In this document: one piece after another, positions 1 through 6,946 of the stretch
Numbering within the stretch: the stretch's first letter is position 1
How the letters are laid out: every line of letters begins with the position of its first letter
Assembly (NCBI GenBank): GCA_022866185.1
Contig: JALHUG010000017.1
Span: 1 to 12,347 of the forward strand
From: Dehalococcoidia bacterium
GTDB taxonomy: Bacteria > Chloroflexota > Dehalococcoidia > SM23-28-2
Direction of reading: 5' to 3'
DNA: 12,347 nucleotides
The notes under the pieces: generated by a model
The model's input: only the letters and a program-made list of their open reading frames with translations
Databases searched by the model: none
What the model was told of the DNA's origin: nothing
Position numbers and translations under genes: made by a program

Positions 1-1
1 G

Positions 2-103
2 GTAACCACCGAGCTTGAGGGAAAGGTTCTGATGAAGACAACTATTGGCGGCACGCGCATCGTCCACATGCTGGTGGGGGAGATGCTGCCGCGCATCTGC
101 TGA
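2..103 (+). CDS. 3' end of an unidentified gene (partial)
   Basis: An open frame enters from the left edge and stops at the TGA at 101-103, giving 33 residues that end in GEMLPRIC. I do not recognise the family; the piece is too short for a functional call. It resembles neither a receiver domain nor a histidine kinase. It is in the same reading frame as the following regulator fragment, separated by one stop codon and three codons, so the two could be one broken gene or two adjacent genes. It could also be non-coding sequence that happens to be open. Confidence 0.35.
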   Translation, partial: VTTELEGKVLMKTTIGGTRIVHMLVGEMLPRIC

Positions 104-112
104 GGAGCGGCG

Positions 113-301
113 GTGACCACGGACGAGTCAAGGACGCGAGCCGATACGGCGCGGCCGAGCGCAAAGGTGCACATCGCTCGCTTGCGGCAACAGTTGGGCG
201 ACCACGCTCACACCCCCCGCCACATCTTCACCGACCGAGGGCTGGGATACCGTTTCGTCAGGCCAGCGACGGTTCCTTTCTCTCCTCATTCGTCCGCCTA
301 G
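113..301 (+). pseudogene. Fragment of an OmpR/PhoB-type response regulator DNA-binding domain
   Basis: The 62-residue frame starts at a GTG and carries only the C-terminal half of an OmpR-type winged helix. The recognition helix is at about residues 18-30 (VHIARLRQQLGD) and the wing hairpin at 37-49 (HIFTDRGLGYRFV), matching the family pattern VHIRRLRxKLE...I.TVRGxGYRF. The receiver domain, the first two helices of the winged-helix domain and the transactivation loop are absent, and residues 1-16 resemble no part of the family. A piece this short is unlikely to fold or bind DNA alone, so a decayed or truncated regulator gene (KdpE-like in the wording of the wing) is the best reading. A small translated protein cannot be excluded. 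The identity of the motif is clear; its status as a gene is not. Confidence 0.6.
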
Positions 302-452
302 AGACCTGGGGCTTCAGCTGACCGCGAGATGTGCGCGTATTAGCCGAACAATTCCTCGAAAACTCCGTAACATTCTTGGGCATTGCCCGTCTTGTATTTC
401 AGATAAACCATTTCAGTCATAGCGTCGGGTCCCCTTCCCTTGGCCGGGAAGA

Positions 453-492
453 GTGTCTGCCGGTGGGCTAACCCACCGGCAGACGCCTTTTT
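453..492 (+). terminator. Rho-independent terminator
   Basis: A perfect 13-bp inverted repeat (left arm 455-467, loop CTAA at 468-471, right arm 472-484) is extended by a G-T and a G-C pair. It is followed by five T residues at 488-492. The T run lies on the plus-strand side only, so it should end transcription from the left side of the window, before the convergent methyltransferase gene. It lies about 150 bases after the regulator fragment with no gene between, which fits decay of an older gene. Confidence 0.8.
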
Positions 493-569
493 GCCCGGTG
501 ATTGCCTAGGCTGTTCTATCCTCAAGCTGCAGCGACACCCGGCCGTAGTGTGCCATCTGGAGTGAGACC

Positions 570-602
570 CTGCGCTATGCTCAGGGCGCCAGCATAGCCC
601 AG
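570..602 (-). terminator. Possible hairpin terminator downstream of the methyltransferase
   Basis: GCTATGCT at 574-581 pairs perfectly with AGCATAGC at 591-598, and three more outer pairs follow after one mismatch. A second hairpin lies at 634-657 (8-bp stem, loop TTGGAGAT). Both lie just after the methyltransferase stop codon on the minus strand. Neither has a clear T run, so their role as terminators is a guess from position. The rest of 302-680, a gene-free stretch of about 380 bases, shows nothing else apart from the plus-strand terminator. Confidence 0.3.
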
Positions 603-680
603 CGTCATTCCGAGCAGGACGAAGGGATGCGTCGCCACACCTTGGAGATGGTGTGGCCTAGGCTCTGGCCTCTGTTTCTG

Positions 681-1370
681 TTAGGGCCTGGGTCGAAGTT
701 TGGCGATCAAGGAGGCAGCGTGGACGTCTTCCAGATCGCCCATGAGGTGCGGCAGGAGGGGGTAGTAGCCGGAGAATGTCAGGCGCTCTACCCAAAAGCC
801 TTGATAGTGGCATAGCTCTGTCAAGCCCTGAAAGCTAAAGGCGAGCAGCCGGCTATCGGCCTCAGAGGGATGGCGCATTGCCTGCAGCGGGTCGGCGGCG
901 TTGTCCACCACGGTGTCGTTGGCTACGTGCGAGGGCACAGCCTCCCCCCCCAACGCCAGGCAGAAGCGGTTGTGCCAGCTAGCCAGGTTGTTGATGGAGA
1001 GCACAGCGTAGCCATCGGGCCGCAGCACCCGCTTGATTTCCTTGAGGAAGAGAGCAATGTTGGGCAAGTGCTCGATGATCTGGTCGGCGTGAACGATATT
1101 GAAGAAACGGCTCTTGTAGGGCAGCGGATCGTTAAGGTCGCCCTCAGTGACGATGATCCCCCGATCGGCGGCCTCCTTGAGGCAATCCTTGGCGCACTCG
1201 ATGCCGTAGGCCTCCGACACGCGGGCGCGGCAGGCAACCTGAGCGGTGAACTCGCCATCGCCGCAGCCGCAGTCTAGGAGGCGGCCGTGGGCGCGGGGCT
1301 CGATGACATCCAGGATCGCTCCCTTGCTCGCCCGCTCACTCCGCCTGGAGACGCTGCGGAGGCATGCCAT
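681..1370 (-). CDS. Class I SAM-dependent methyltransferase (Methyltransf_11/UbiE-like)
   Basis: The 229-residue protein has the Rossmann-type methyltransferase motifs in order: the SAM-binding glycine loop LLDCGCGDGEF at 31-41, the acidic end of strand 2 at YGIE (55-58), GDLNDPLP at 77-84, and the strand 4 region FFNIVHADQIIEHL (89-102). These are followed by LRPDGYAVLSINN (116-128). The C-terminal part (about 130-229) carries the usual helix and two strands and probably sets the substrate, which cannot be read from sequence. It is a cytoplasmic enzyme of the small-molecule, lipid or sugar methylating type. An ATG at 1397 extends the frame by nine residues. I chose the ATG at 1370 because GGAAGGGA lies five bases upstream of it. 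The gene stands alone, divergent from alkD. Confidence 0.85.
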   Translation of the reverse strand: MACLRSVSRRSERASKGAILDVIEPRAHGRLLDCGCGDGEFTAQVACRARVSEAYGIECAKDCLKEAADRGIIVTEGDLNDPLPYKSRFFNIVHADQIIEHLPNIALFLKEIKRVLRPDGYAVLSINNLASWHNRFCLALGGEAVPSHVANDTVVDNAADPLQAMRHPSEADSRLLAFSFQGLTELCHYQGFWVERLTFSGYYPLLPHLMGDLEDVHAASLIAKLRPRP

Positions 1371-1398
1371 TTCTTCCCTTCCTATGTGAGCAGGCAAC

Positions 1399-1407
1399 AG
1401 AATAGCA
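1399..1407 (-). promoter_or_regulatory. Possible extended -10 promoter of the methyltransferase gene
   Basis: Read on the minus strand this is TGCTATTCT, an extended -10 (TGn plus a TATAAT-like hexamer) about 30 bases upstream of the chosen start codon. No good -35 is seen at 17 bases spacing, which is tolerated with an extended -10. The call rests on motif and position only. Confidence 0.35.
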
Positions 1408-1620
1408 GCCCCCCTTTTAGCAGACCTCTGTCCAGGTAGAAGCTGAGGTCGTGATCGAGAGAATGCACTGACTAAAAGAAATGACGATAGGTTGGCCCCG
1501 CTTGTTACGACTGGAAAGTGAAAAGAGGCCCACCATCAGTGTGGTGAACAAGGCCAGGGCTAGCTGACAGGGGTTGGGCGGCCATCATCCGACCTGCGTT
1601 GGGAGCTAGCGGTCGCCAGG

Positions 1621-1650
1621 TTGAAGTGGAAAGTGCTGGTTTGATATGCT
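1621..1650 (+). promoter_or_regulatory. Sigma-70-type promoter of the alkD-like gene
   Basis: TTGAAG (1621-1626) and TATGCT (1645-1650) are separated by 18 bases, and TG at 1642-1643 makes an extended -10. It lies 65 bases upstream of the chosen start at 1716 and would leave a short leader. An alternative upstream start at 1599 would put the promoter inside the coding region, which argues against that start. The stretch 1371-1715 holds this and the divergent promoter, and no further gene is visible. Confidence 0.5.
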
Positions 1651-1715
1651 CCCGTAGGCCGGGCGCTAAAGGCGATGACCGGCCCATCATGCCAGAACAG
1701 ATCGAGAGGCTCCCG

Positions 1716-2435
1716 ATGCTCGAGAAAACGATCTCTCGCTTTCGCCAGCAGTTCCAGGAACTGGCCGACCCGGAAAGAGCAGCGCAGGAGAAGCGCTATC
1801 TCAAGAGTCCCTTCAAATTCTATGGTGTCTCGGTTCCGAAGATCAGGGCCGTGGCCAGGCAATTCAAGCGAGAGAACAAGGGCATCTCGAAACAGGCGTT
1901 GTGGGACCTTTGTCAGGCCTTGTGGCAGGGCGAATCTCACGAAGAGCGGGCACTGGCGATGCTACTGCTGGAGGAGTACCGGACTCTCCTCGACTACTCC
2001 GACATGCCCTCGCTGGAAAGAATGCTGCGAGAGTCCATCAATTGGGACCAAGTAGACCAGATCTCAGTCCACCTGGTGGGCGCCGTCCTCCGGAAGGACC
2101 AGCGGGCGCTGGAGTATCTAAAGGGCTGGAGCAGAGACCCGAACTTCTGGATCAGGAGAGCGGCTCTCCTCTCGCAGCTCCTGCTCTTTCGCGCAGGCAA
2201 GGGAGACAGGGGGCTCTTCTACTCGTTCGCCGACGGGATGATGGAGGAGAAAGAGTTCTTCATCCGCAAGGCGATCGGTTGGGTCTTGCGGGAGATGTCT
2301 AGAGTCGAGCCGGAGGAAGTCTTTCGCTTCGTAGCTGACAACAGGACCCGGATGTCCGGCGTCACTCTTCGCGAGGCGACTCGCCGGCTTCCTCAGCACC
2401 TCGCCTTTAGACAGCGATTGGCAGAGAAACACTAG
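1716..2435 (+). CDS. alkD: AlkD-like DNA alkylation repair glycosylase
   Basis: The protein has 239 residues from this start, matching the AlkD length of about 237. It is an all-helical HEAT-like repeat protein of the family that excises alkylated bases such as 3- and 7-alkylpurines. The opening (RFRQQFQELADPERAAQEKR, then FYGVSVPKIR) is typical. Residues corresponding to the AlkD active site are present: W110 and D114 in NWDQVD (AlkD W109 and D113), R147/R148 in FWIRRAAL (R148), and W189 in IGWVLRE (W187). The ATG at 1716 follows GAGAGG at six bases. An in-frame ATG at 1689 would add nine residues and is the main alternative. The gene appears to be a single unit with its own promoter, convergent with the M64 gene. 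No truncation or frameshift is seen. Confidence 0.9.
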   Translation: MLEKTISRFRQQFQELADPERAAQEKRYLKSPFKFYGVSVPKIRAVARQFKRENKGISKQALWDLCQALWQGESHEERALAMLLLEEYRTLLDYSDMPSLERMLRESINWDQVDQISVHLVGAVLRKDQRALEYLKGWSRDPNFWIRRAALLSQLLLFRAGKGDRGLFYSFADGMMEEKEFFIRKAIGWVLREMSRVEPEEVFRFVADNRTRMSGVTLREATRRLPQHLAFRQRLAEKH

Positions 2436-2539
2436 CAGCGGCCAGGACGAAGAAGATCTAGCCCGCTGGCTCCAGGTATTCTCCTACCTGAGCCTCCGCC
2501 ACCGCCCAAGGCGGATCAGCCTCCGGCTGAAAAGGCAGA

Positions 2540-5218
2540 TCAGCGGCGGCTGAACCGCCTCCTGGCATACCAGGCGCCTGCGGCGAGAGCGAGCAGGGCG
2601 CCAGCGGCGATTGCGGCCAGGGCGATGTAAGGCGGAGCGGAGGACGGGGAGCCGTCAGCGGCGCGGGCGGGGGCGTCCGAGCCGTCAACGTGGAGTTCGA
2701 CGATGCCGCCGACTTGAGAAACATCAACTGAAAGCAGAAGTTCATTGGCATCATCATAGATGTCTAGTGTTCTAGCATTATGGAAATAAGGAATTAGAAG
2801 TGCCACGTCAGTGGGCTGCGGTTCAGGCGGCGCAGAAGGTGGTATCGGTTCCCCATAGAGGACATAAGATTCTGGAGGTGTAACAGACCGTGCAAGTAAG
2901 GAAGGGTCGATGAATCTAGCAGAGTAGATAACCTCATTCTCCGTCGAAATTACATTGTACTTAAAGGTTCCCTCGGGATTGTCTTCTTGAGGATATCCAT
3001 CACTAACTTCTATCTCCTTAGAAATGATTGTTCCATTAACATCAAAGGTTAATCGCAGTAAGTAAATTTCATTCTGGCTATTGCTTGCCAAACTCAACGG
3101 GTTTGGACTGAAGCCGCTAGTTCCTAGCTTTCCCAGCTCTCTTATCAAGCGGGCAGTGCAAACGTCACAAAAAGGCAATGTATTCGCGTTCATCATACAT
3201 GATCCAGTGGGCCGGTAGTCATTCAGATAGGTGCAGCCTTTTATGCAACCAGGTACTCCTCCCCACTTAGGGCACTGACTGCTTGGATCACAATTATCGC
3301 AGCCGGTGTAGCCTGCATAATAGTTAGTACTATAGGGCGTATACTCGTCACCTAGACCAAAAGAATGTCCGAACTCATGAATGTTGATATTCGGGTTATT
3401 CTTAGCTTTAACAATTACATCTCCACCAGTCGTGCATCGTGGACCGCTTCTATATCCAGTCCAAGTAGTATCATTGATAAGCACTATTGCTGTATCACTG
3501 GCAGGGCAATTCCCTGCTAAGGCTCGAGCCTCACTTTCCTTGCAGCACCAGTAACTACTCGCCCAAGAAGGGAGGTTTGAACAATTTTGATGGCAATTTA
3601 GTCCTGCGTCGTTCAGCTGATAAACCCTCCAAACATTGAACTTATTTCCATAACTACTAAATGGAGGTGTAGTCGCAATTGAGTTCCAATTAGTTGTCAC
3701 AGCCTGGGCAAAAGTCGTATTATCTGTTTCAGACCTAGTAAATAGCGCTGGGACAAAGACAACATCATAATTACGGGTATCTCCACTTCCTGAAACAAGA
3801 GTGCATTTATCACAAACATCACCTACACCATCTGAATCACCATCCTTCTGACCTGAATTCTTATCGGTCGGGCAGTTGTCGTTGCCGCCCGTCTTGGGCG
3901 GCAGGTAGCGAGGCCCGACGCAGTAGCCGTCATTGTCGGCGTCGTTGGCCGCGTCGTCGGGGCAGAGGTCGCAGACGTCGCCCATGCCGTCGCCATCGCT
4001 GTCCTCCTGGCCGGGGTTGGCAACAGTTGGGCAATTATCTATGGCATCACGGATACCATCACCGTCACTATCGACCCACGTCATTAGGTCTATTGCGCCG
4101 AAAAACTCATTTGTTGTAATGGTTCCAACGACTGTATCGGTCGTTGCATCTATTATTTTTACACCTTGGGGAGCACCATAGTAATCCGCAGGATCAGTGA
4201 CGTAGACCTTATCTCCTGAAGCAACAATGTCAACTATGGAATGAGCTAAACTTGGGTGAAGGCCCACATCAATTTGTTTAATGAAAGCATCCGTCGATAA
4301 GTCTACGGCACTAACGGTACTTTCGCTGTTAGCAGCGAAGACCTTCCCCGATGCAACGGCAAAGGCACGCACGTATCCGGCAGTCTCACTTTTCACACGG
4401 ATAGTCTTTACAATTGTATCTGTACCCGTATCTAAGACTGCAACATCTCGGTGCCCACCAACATACATCTTATTGCCTGCAACCCGCTCAATGCTGACTG
4501 GACCATAGTAATCAACTGGAGCGAAATCGATGAACTTCAATACCGCTCCGCTGGTCAAGTCAAGCAGCTGTATTCCTCCTGGTGTGCCTCCTGCTCCTGG
4601 AAATGGCAGATAGATCTTGTTATTCACGATTTCTAGGGAAATAGGGTTGTTCATGTAACCTGGGTTAGGATTCGAGAAAGGCACGCTTCGGAGAATTGTT
4701 TCGGTGTCTGGATCGATTTCGTGTATCGTATTGCCATAGCGGTTCACAACATATAGCTTTCCATCGTATTCCTTAAAGCCAGAGGGCGTTCGGTCGGTGT
4801 TTATTGTATTAACCACCGTGTCCGAGTTTGTATCAATCACCTTGATCTGGTTTACCTCACACCCAGGCAGCGGTGGACCAGCCCCCGGCACACTAAGGAA
4901 TACCTTGCCATCTATTACTTTGATGTCATTGATGTACGGTGGTTGGTCAGCGCAGAATCCAGCTGGCGTGAAGATATCTATTGTTTTGACAATACTGTTC
5001 GTAGCTAAATCAATGACAAATACCTTTGTACCATCTTGCGAAGATACATATGCCTTCTCAGGCCCATAGACCTGAGGGGAGCCTGGGTGGGTGGCGGCGT
5101 TGGTGTTGAGGGCTGCCGGGTAGCTGCGGGCGTAGGCCAGCCTCCCTCCGCCCGCCAGCAGGGCCAGCGCCAGCACCGCCGCCAACAGTAGCCCCAGCTT
5201 TACGCACACACGCATCAT
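2540..5218 (-). CDS. Exported multidomain protein: YVTN beta-propeller, TSP3 repeats, M64 metallopeptidase, C-terminal anchor
   Basis: The protein has 892 residues. Residues 1-31 are a signal peptide (basic MMRVCVK, then a long Leu/Ala core). Residues about 60-370 carry seven copies of a 17-residue YVTN-type motif such as VFVIDLATNSIVKTIDI (starts near 66, 125, 165, 216, 259, 302, 353), which fits a seven-blade propeller. Residues 383-472 are thrombospondin type 3-like calcium-binding repeats (DSDGDG, DNCPT, GDVCD). Residues about 484-695 resemble peptidase family M64: HEFGHSFGLGDEY at 614-626 gives H614, E615 (catalytic), H618 and probably D624 as zinc site, with CMM and FCDVC downstream. 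Many cysteines suggest disulfides outside the cell. A Pro-rich linker precedes a hydrophobic segment at about 864-886 and the tail ARRRFSRR, a membrane anchor. The ATG at 5218 was preferred over 5281 because GGAGG lies seven bases upstream. Substrate is unknown; M64 founders cleave IgA, but here a scavenging or envelope role is more likely. Confidence 0.88.
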   Translation of the reverse strand: MMRVCVKLGLLLAAVLALALLAGGGRLAYARSYPAALNTNAATHPGSPQVYGPEKAYVSSQDGTKVFVIDLATNSIVKTIDIFTPAGFCADQPPYINDIKVIDGKVFLSVPGAGPPLPGCEVNQIKVIDTNSDTVVNTINTDRTPSGFKEYDGKLYVVNRYGNTIHEIDPDTETILRSVPFSNPNPGYMNNPISLEIVNNKIYLPFPGAGGTPGGIQLLDLTSGAVLKFIDFAPVDYYGPVSIERVAGNKMYVGGHRDVAVLDTGTDTIVKTIRVKSETAGYVRAFAVASGKVFAANSESTVSAVDLSTDAFIKQIDVGLHPSLAHSIVDIVASGDKVYVTDPADYYGAPQGVKIIDATTDTVVGTITTNEFFGAIDLMTWVDSDGDGIRDAIDNCPTVANPGQEDSDGDGMGDVCDLCPDDAANDADNDGYCVGPRYLPPKTGGNDNCPTDKNSGQKDGDSDGVGDVCDKCTLVSGSGDTRNYDVVFVPALFTRSETDNTTFAQAVTTNWNSIATTPPFSSYGNKFNVWRVYQLNDAGLNCHQNCSNLPSWASSYWCCKESEARALAGNCPASDTAIVLINDTTWTGYRSGPRCTTGGDVIVKAKNNPNINIHEFGHSFGLGDEYTPYSTNYYAGYTGCDNCDPSSQCPKWGGVPGCIKGCTYLNDYRPTGSCMMNANTLPFCDVCTARLIRELGKLGTSGFSPNPLSLASNSQNEIYLLRLTFDVNGTIISKEIEVSDGYPQEDNPEGTFKYNVISTENEVIYSARFIDPSLLARSVTPPESYVLYGEPIPPSAPPEPQPTDVALLIPYFHNARTLDIYDDANELLLSVDVSQVGGIVELHVDGSDAPARAADGSPSSAPPYIALAAIAAGALLALAAGAWYARRRFSRR

Positions 5219-5361
5219 CGCCCCTCCTCCGGTCCGCAAAAGAAATGGCGAACGCCGCGCGTTCCCGCCACCGACCGCCATCTACTCTTCATTGCCGCGG
5301 GCGTCCCGGCTCCCGCGCATCTCGTCGCACCCCCGCTCACACGAGCCGTGCGAGCAGAATC

Positions 5362-5389
5362 AGTTTACGCCTTACAATGATTTTGTCAA
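5362..5389 (-). promoter_or_regulatory. Sigma-70-type promoter of the M64 peptidase gene
   Basis: On the minus strand a perfect TTGACA (5389-5384) is followed after 16 bases by TAAACT (5367-5362), four of six matches to TATAAT. It leaves a leader of about 135 bases before the ATG at 5218. The local sequence is clearly more AT-rich than its flanks. The stretch 5219-5509 holds no other gene. Confidence 0.55.
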
Positions 5390-5477
5390 TAGGATCGCCA
5401 AAGAAGTTTCTAAGATCTTTGCGTGCTGCTGCATGCTAGAAAGTCCACGAGAGGTCAAGCCGCGGGCGGCTGAGGGC

Positions 5478-5511
5478 GAGGGGCGCTCCCGAGGTGTAGG
5501 AATCGCCCCTC
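5478..5511 (-). terminator. Possible hairpin terminator at the end of pyrE
   Basis: GAGGGGCG (5478-5485) and CGCCCCTC (5504-5511) form a perfect 8-bp stem at the pyrE stop codon. A second stem at 5513-5531 (GGTCACC / GGTGACC) overlaps the last codons. There is no T run on the minus-strand side, so this may be a pause or mRNA end structure rather than a classic intrinsic terminator. Confidence 0.3.
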
Positions 5512-6064
5512 AGGTCACCGTGAGGGTGACCCGCTGGGCGCAGAGAGGGCACTCGGCTGGGTCGTAGCTGGGCAGCTCGAGGGTTAGGCAGGCGAAGAAG
5601 GGCAGGCCGAAGTCCACGCGGCCGGCAGTGCGATCCACCAGGACAGCCACCCCGATGGGCTGCCCGCCCTCGGCCCGCACCGCCTCCACAACCTCGCGGA
5701 TGCTGCTGCCGGTGGTAAGGACATCGTCCACTACCAGAGTGCGCTCGCCTGGAGCAACCCGAAAGCCACGGCCGAAGCGCCGCCCCTCCTGCACCTTCTC
5801 GGCAAAGATGCCCCTGACGCCCAACTGGCGGGCCACCTCGTAGCTGAGGATGATCCCGCCGGTGGTGGGTGCCGCCACCAGCTGCACTCCTTGAGGGCGA
5901 AAGTGATCGGCTATCAGGCGACAGAGCCTTTCGGTGTGGGACGGCTGCTCCAGAAGACGAAACTTCTCTACATACAAGGGGGAATGGCGGCCAGAGGCGA
6001 GGAGAAAGTGGCCATCGAGTACAGCGCCCACCTGCCGTAGCAGGCTCTCTATCTCATTCGCCAT
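5510..6064 (-). CDS. pyrE: Orotate phosphoribosyltransferase
   Basis: This cytoplasmic enzyme joins orotate to PRPP to give OMP, the fifth step of pyrimidine synthesis. The 184-residue protein has the OPRT opening GHFLLASGRHS at 18-28, the flexible-loop region AEKVQEGRRFGRGF at 88-101, and the PRPP-binding motif LVVDDVLTTGSS at 110-121. The ending YDPAECPLC (167-175) resembles the Thermus-type PyrE subgroup rather than the enterobacterial one. Its ATG shares one base with the TGA of lepB, with GGGGAA a few bases upstream, so the two are probably one transcript with coupled translation. No other pyrimidine synthesis gene is adjacent. No key residue appears to be missing. A non-pyrimidine PRTase is a less likely alternative. 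Confidence 0.92.
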   Translation of the reverse strand: MANEIESLLRQVGAVLDGHFLLASGRHSPLYVEKFRLLEQPSHTERLCRLIADHFRPQGVQLVAAPTTGGIILSYEVARQLGVRGIFAEKVQEGRRFGRGFRVAPGERTLVVDDVLTTGSSIREVVEAVRAEGGQPIGVAVLVDRTAGRVDFGLPFFACLTLELPSYDPAECPLCAQRVTLTVT

Positions 6065-6783
6065 CAGTTCCCCGGCTCCCCGCTGGCGAAGGAGGCGGAG
6101 TGGTTGGGGGCGAGGCCCACATCCGAGAGGGGCCAGTAGGAGAACCAGGTCTTGCCGATGATGCTTCCTTCTGAGATGGTGCCGAACACCCGCGAATCGC
6201 TGCTGTTGCTGCGGTGGTCGCCCAGGACGAAATACTGGCCCTCCTCGATGTACCAGGGGCCACAGGGGCAGTTGGTGGCACCCTGCGTGTATGGCTCGTA
6301 TAAAGGTTCGTCGTTGATGTAGACTACGCTATCGCGAATCTCCACCTTATCGCCGGGCACGCCGACGATCCGCTTGATGAAGTCGCGACCTTCGTATCTG
6401 GGCGCCTCGAAGACCACCACATCACCCCGCTTGGGGCCACCGAACAGATGATGGGTGGAGTCGTCGCCGGCGTCGACGAAGGGGAGAAAATCGAAGATGC
6501 CCATGTCGAACTGGGCGTAGGCCAGCTTGTTGACAATGATGTACTGGCCGTTATCCAGACTGGGGACCATGCTGCTCCCCTCCACCTTGAAGTTCTGGAC
6601 AGTCGAGCGAACGGCCAGGAAAATGAGCACAGCCAGGAGGAGGGTCTCGACTACCTCCCGAAAGATGGTGAGGTGGCGCCGCCGTCGCCGCGGAGAAGGC
6701 GTCTCTATTGCAGGCGCGGGAGCCAGCTCAAATGTCGGCTCTGGCTCCGGTCCTGGCTCTATCCATCGAGGTTCCCACTGCAT
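6064..6783 (-). CDS. lepB: Signal peptidase I
   Basis: This membrane serine protease (family S26) removes signal peptides from exported proteins. The 239-residue protein begins with a cytosolic Pro/Glu-rich segment and a basic run (RRRRR at 32-36). One membrane helix follows at about 44-60, then the catalytic serine S71 in GSSMVPSL. The general base K137 lies in FIKRIVGVPGD, and the conserved box GDHRSNSSDSR is at 188-198. A loop with GATNCPCGPW (168-177) holds two cysteines that may form a disulfide outside the cell. The gene overlaps pyrE by one base and diverges from the ECF sigma gene. No good ribosome binding site is seen before the ATG at 6783. The next-door operon encodes exported proteins that would use it, though its range is certainly wider. 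Confidence 0.94.
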   Translation of the reverse strand: MQWEPRWIEPGPEPEPTFELAPAPAIETPSPRRRRRHLTIFREVVETLLLAVLIFLAVRSTVQNFKVEGSSMVPSLDNGQYIIVNKLAYAQFDMGIFDFLPFVDAGDDSTHHLFGGPKRGDVVVFEAPRYEGRDFIKRIVGVPGDKVEIRDSVVYINDEPLYEPYTQGATNCPCGPWYIEEGQYFVLGDHRSNSSDSRVFGTISEGSIIGKTWFSYWPLSDVGLAPNHSASFASGEPGN

Positions 6784-6827
6784 AGCAACACCACGAGGGC
6801 TGGAACGATTACCCTCGCTAGAATCTT

Positions 6828-6856
6828 ATTATACCAAAAACAGATAACGCTGGCAC
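6828..6856 (-). promoter_or_regulatory. Promoter of the lepB-pyrE unit
   Basis: On the minus strand GTGCCA (6856-6851) and a perfect TATAAT (6833-6828) lie 17 bases apart, with TGG immediately before the hexamer giving an extended -10. The start codon is about 45 bases downstream. It faces away from the sigma-factor promoter within the same 163-base gap. Confidence 0.65.
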
Positions 6857-6872
6857 GTCTTTAAAGGTACCG

Positions 6873-6900
6873 CTGTCCTTTTTCACCTTTCTGCTACAAT
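6873..6900 (+). promoter_or_regulatory. Promoter of the ECF sigma operon
   Basis: An extended -10, TGCTACAAT, ends at 6900, 46 bases before the start codon of the sigma gene. The -35 (CTGTCC at 6873-6878, 16 bases away) is weak. A small hairpin (CTGGG TCTG CCCAG, 6905-6918) lies near the start of the transcript. The element looks like a housekeeping promoter. An ECF-type autoregulatory site was not recognised. Confidence 0.5.
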
Positions 6901-6946
6901 ACCCCTGGGTCTGCCCAGAGGAAAGAGGCCTCGGTAGAGGAGGTCG

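Noticed and set aside
340..525. A 61-residue minus-strand frame, with a 26-residue inner version starting near 418.
   Set aside because: It runs through the perfect terminator hairpin, has no family features, and the inner version is too short to support.
870..1277. A 135-residue plus-strand frame opposite the methyltransferase.
   Set aside because: It is the mirror of a gene with clear methyltransferase motifs; GC-rich codons leave the opposite strand open.
2436..2539. Terminator between the convergent alkD and M64 genes; small stems such as CAGGTA/TACCTG and TCAGCC/GGCTGA.
   Set aside because: Stems are six base pairs and lack a T run on the useful side, so they are expected by chance in GC-rich DNA.
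6784..6946. ECF-type autoregulatory promoter; a GGAAC occurs near 6802.
   Set aside because: No CGTC-like -10 lies 16-17 bases downstream, and the site is far from the extended -10 that better fits the transcript.
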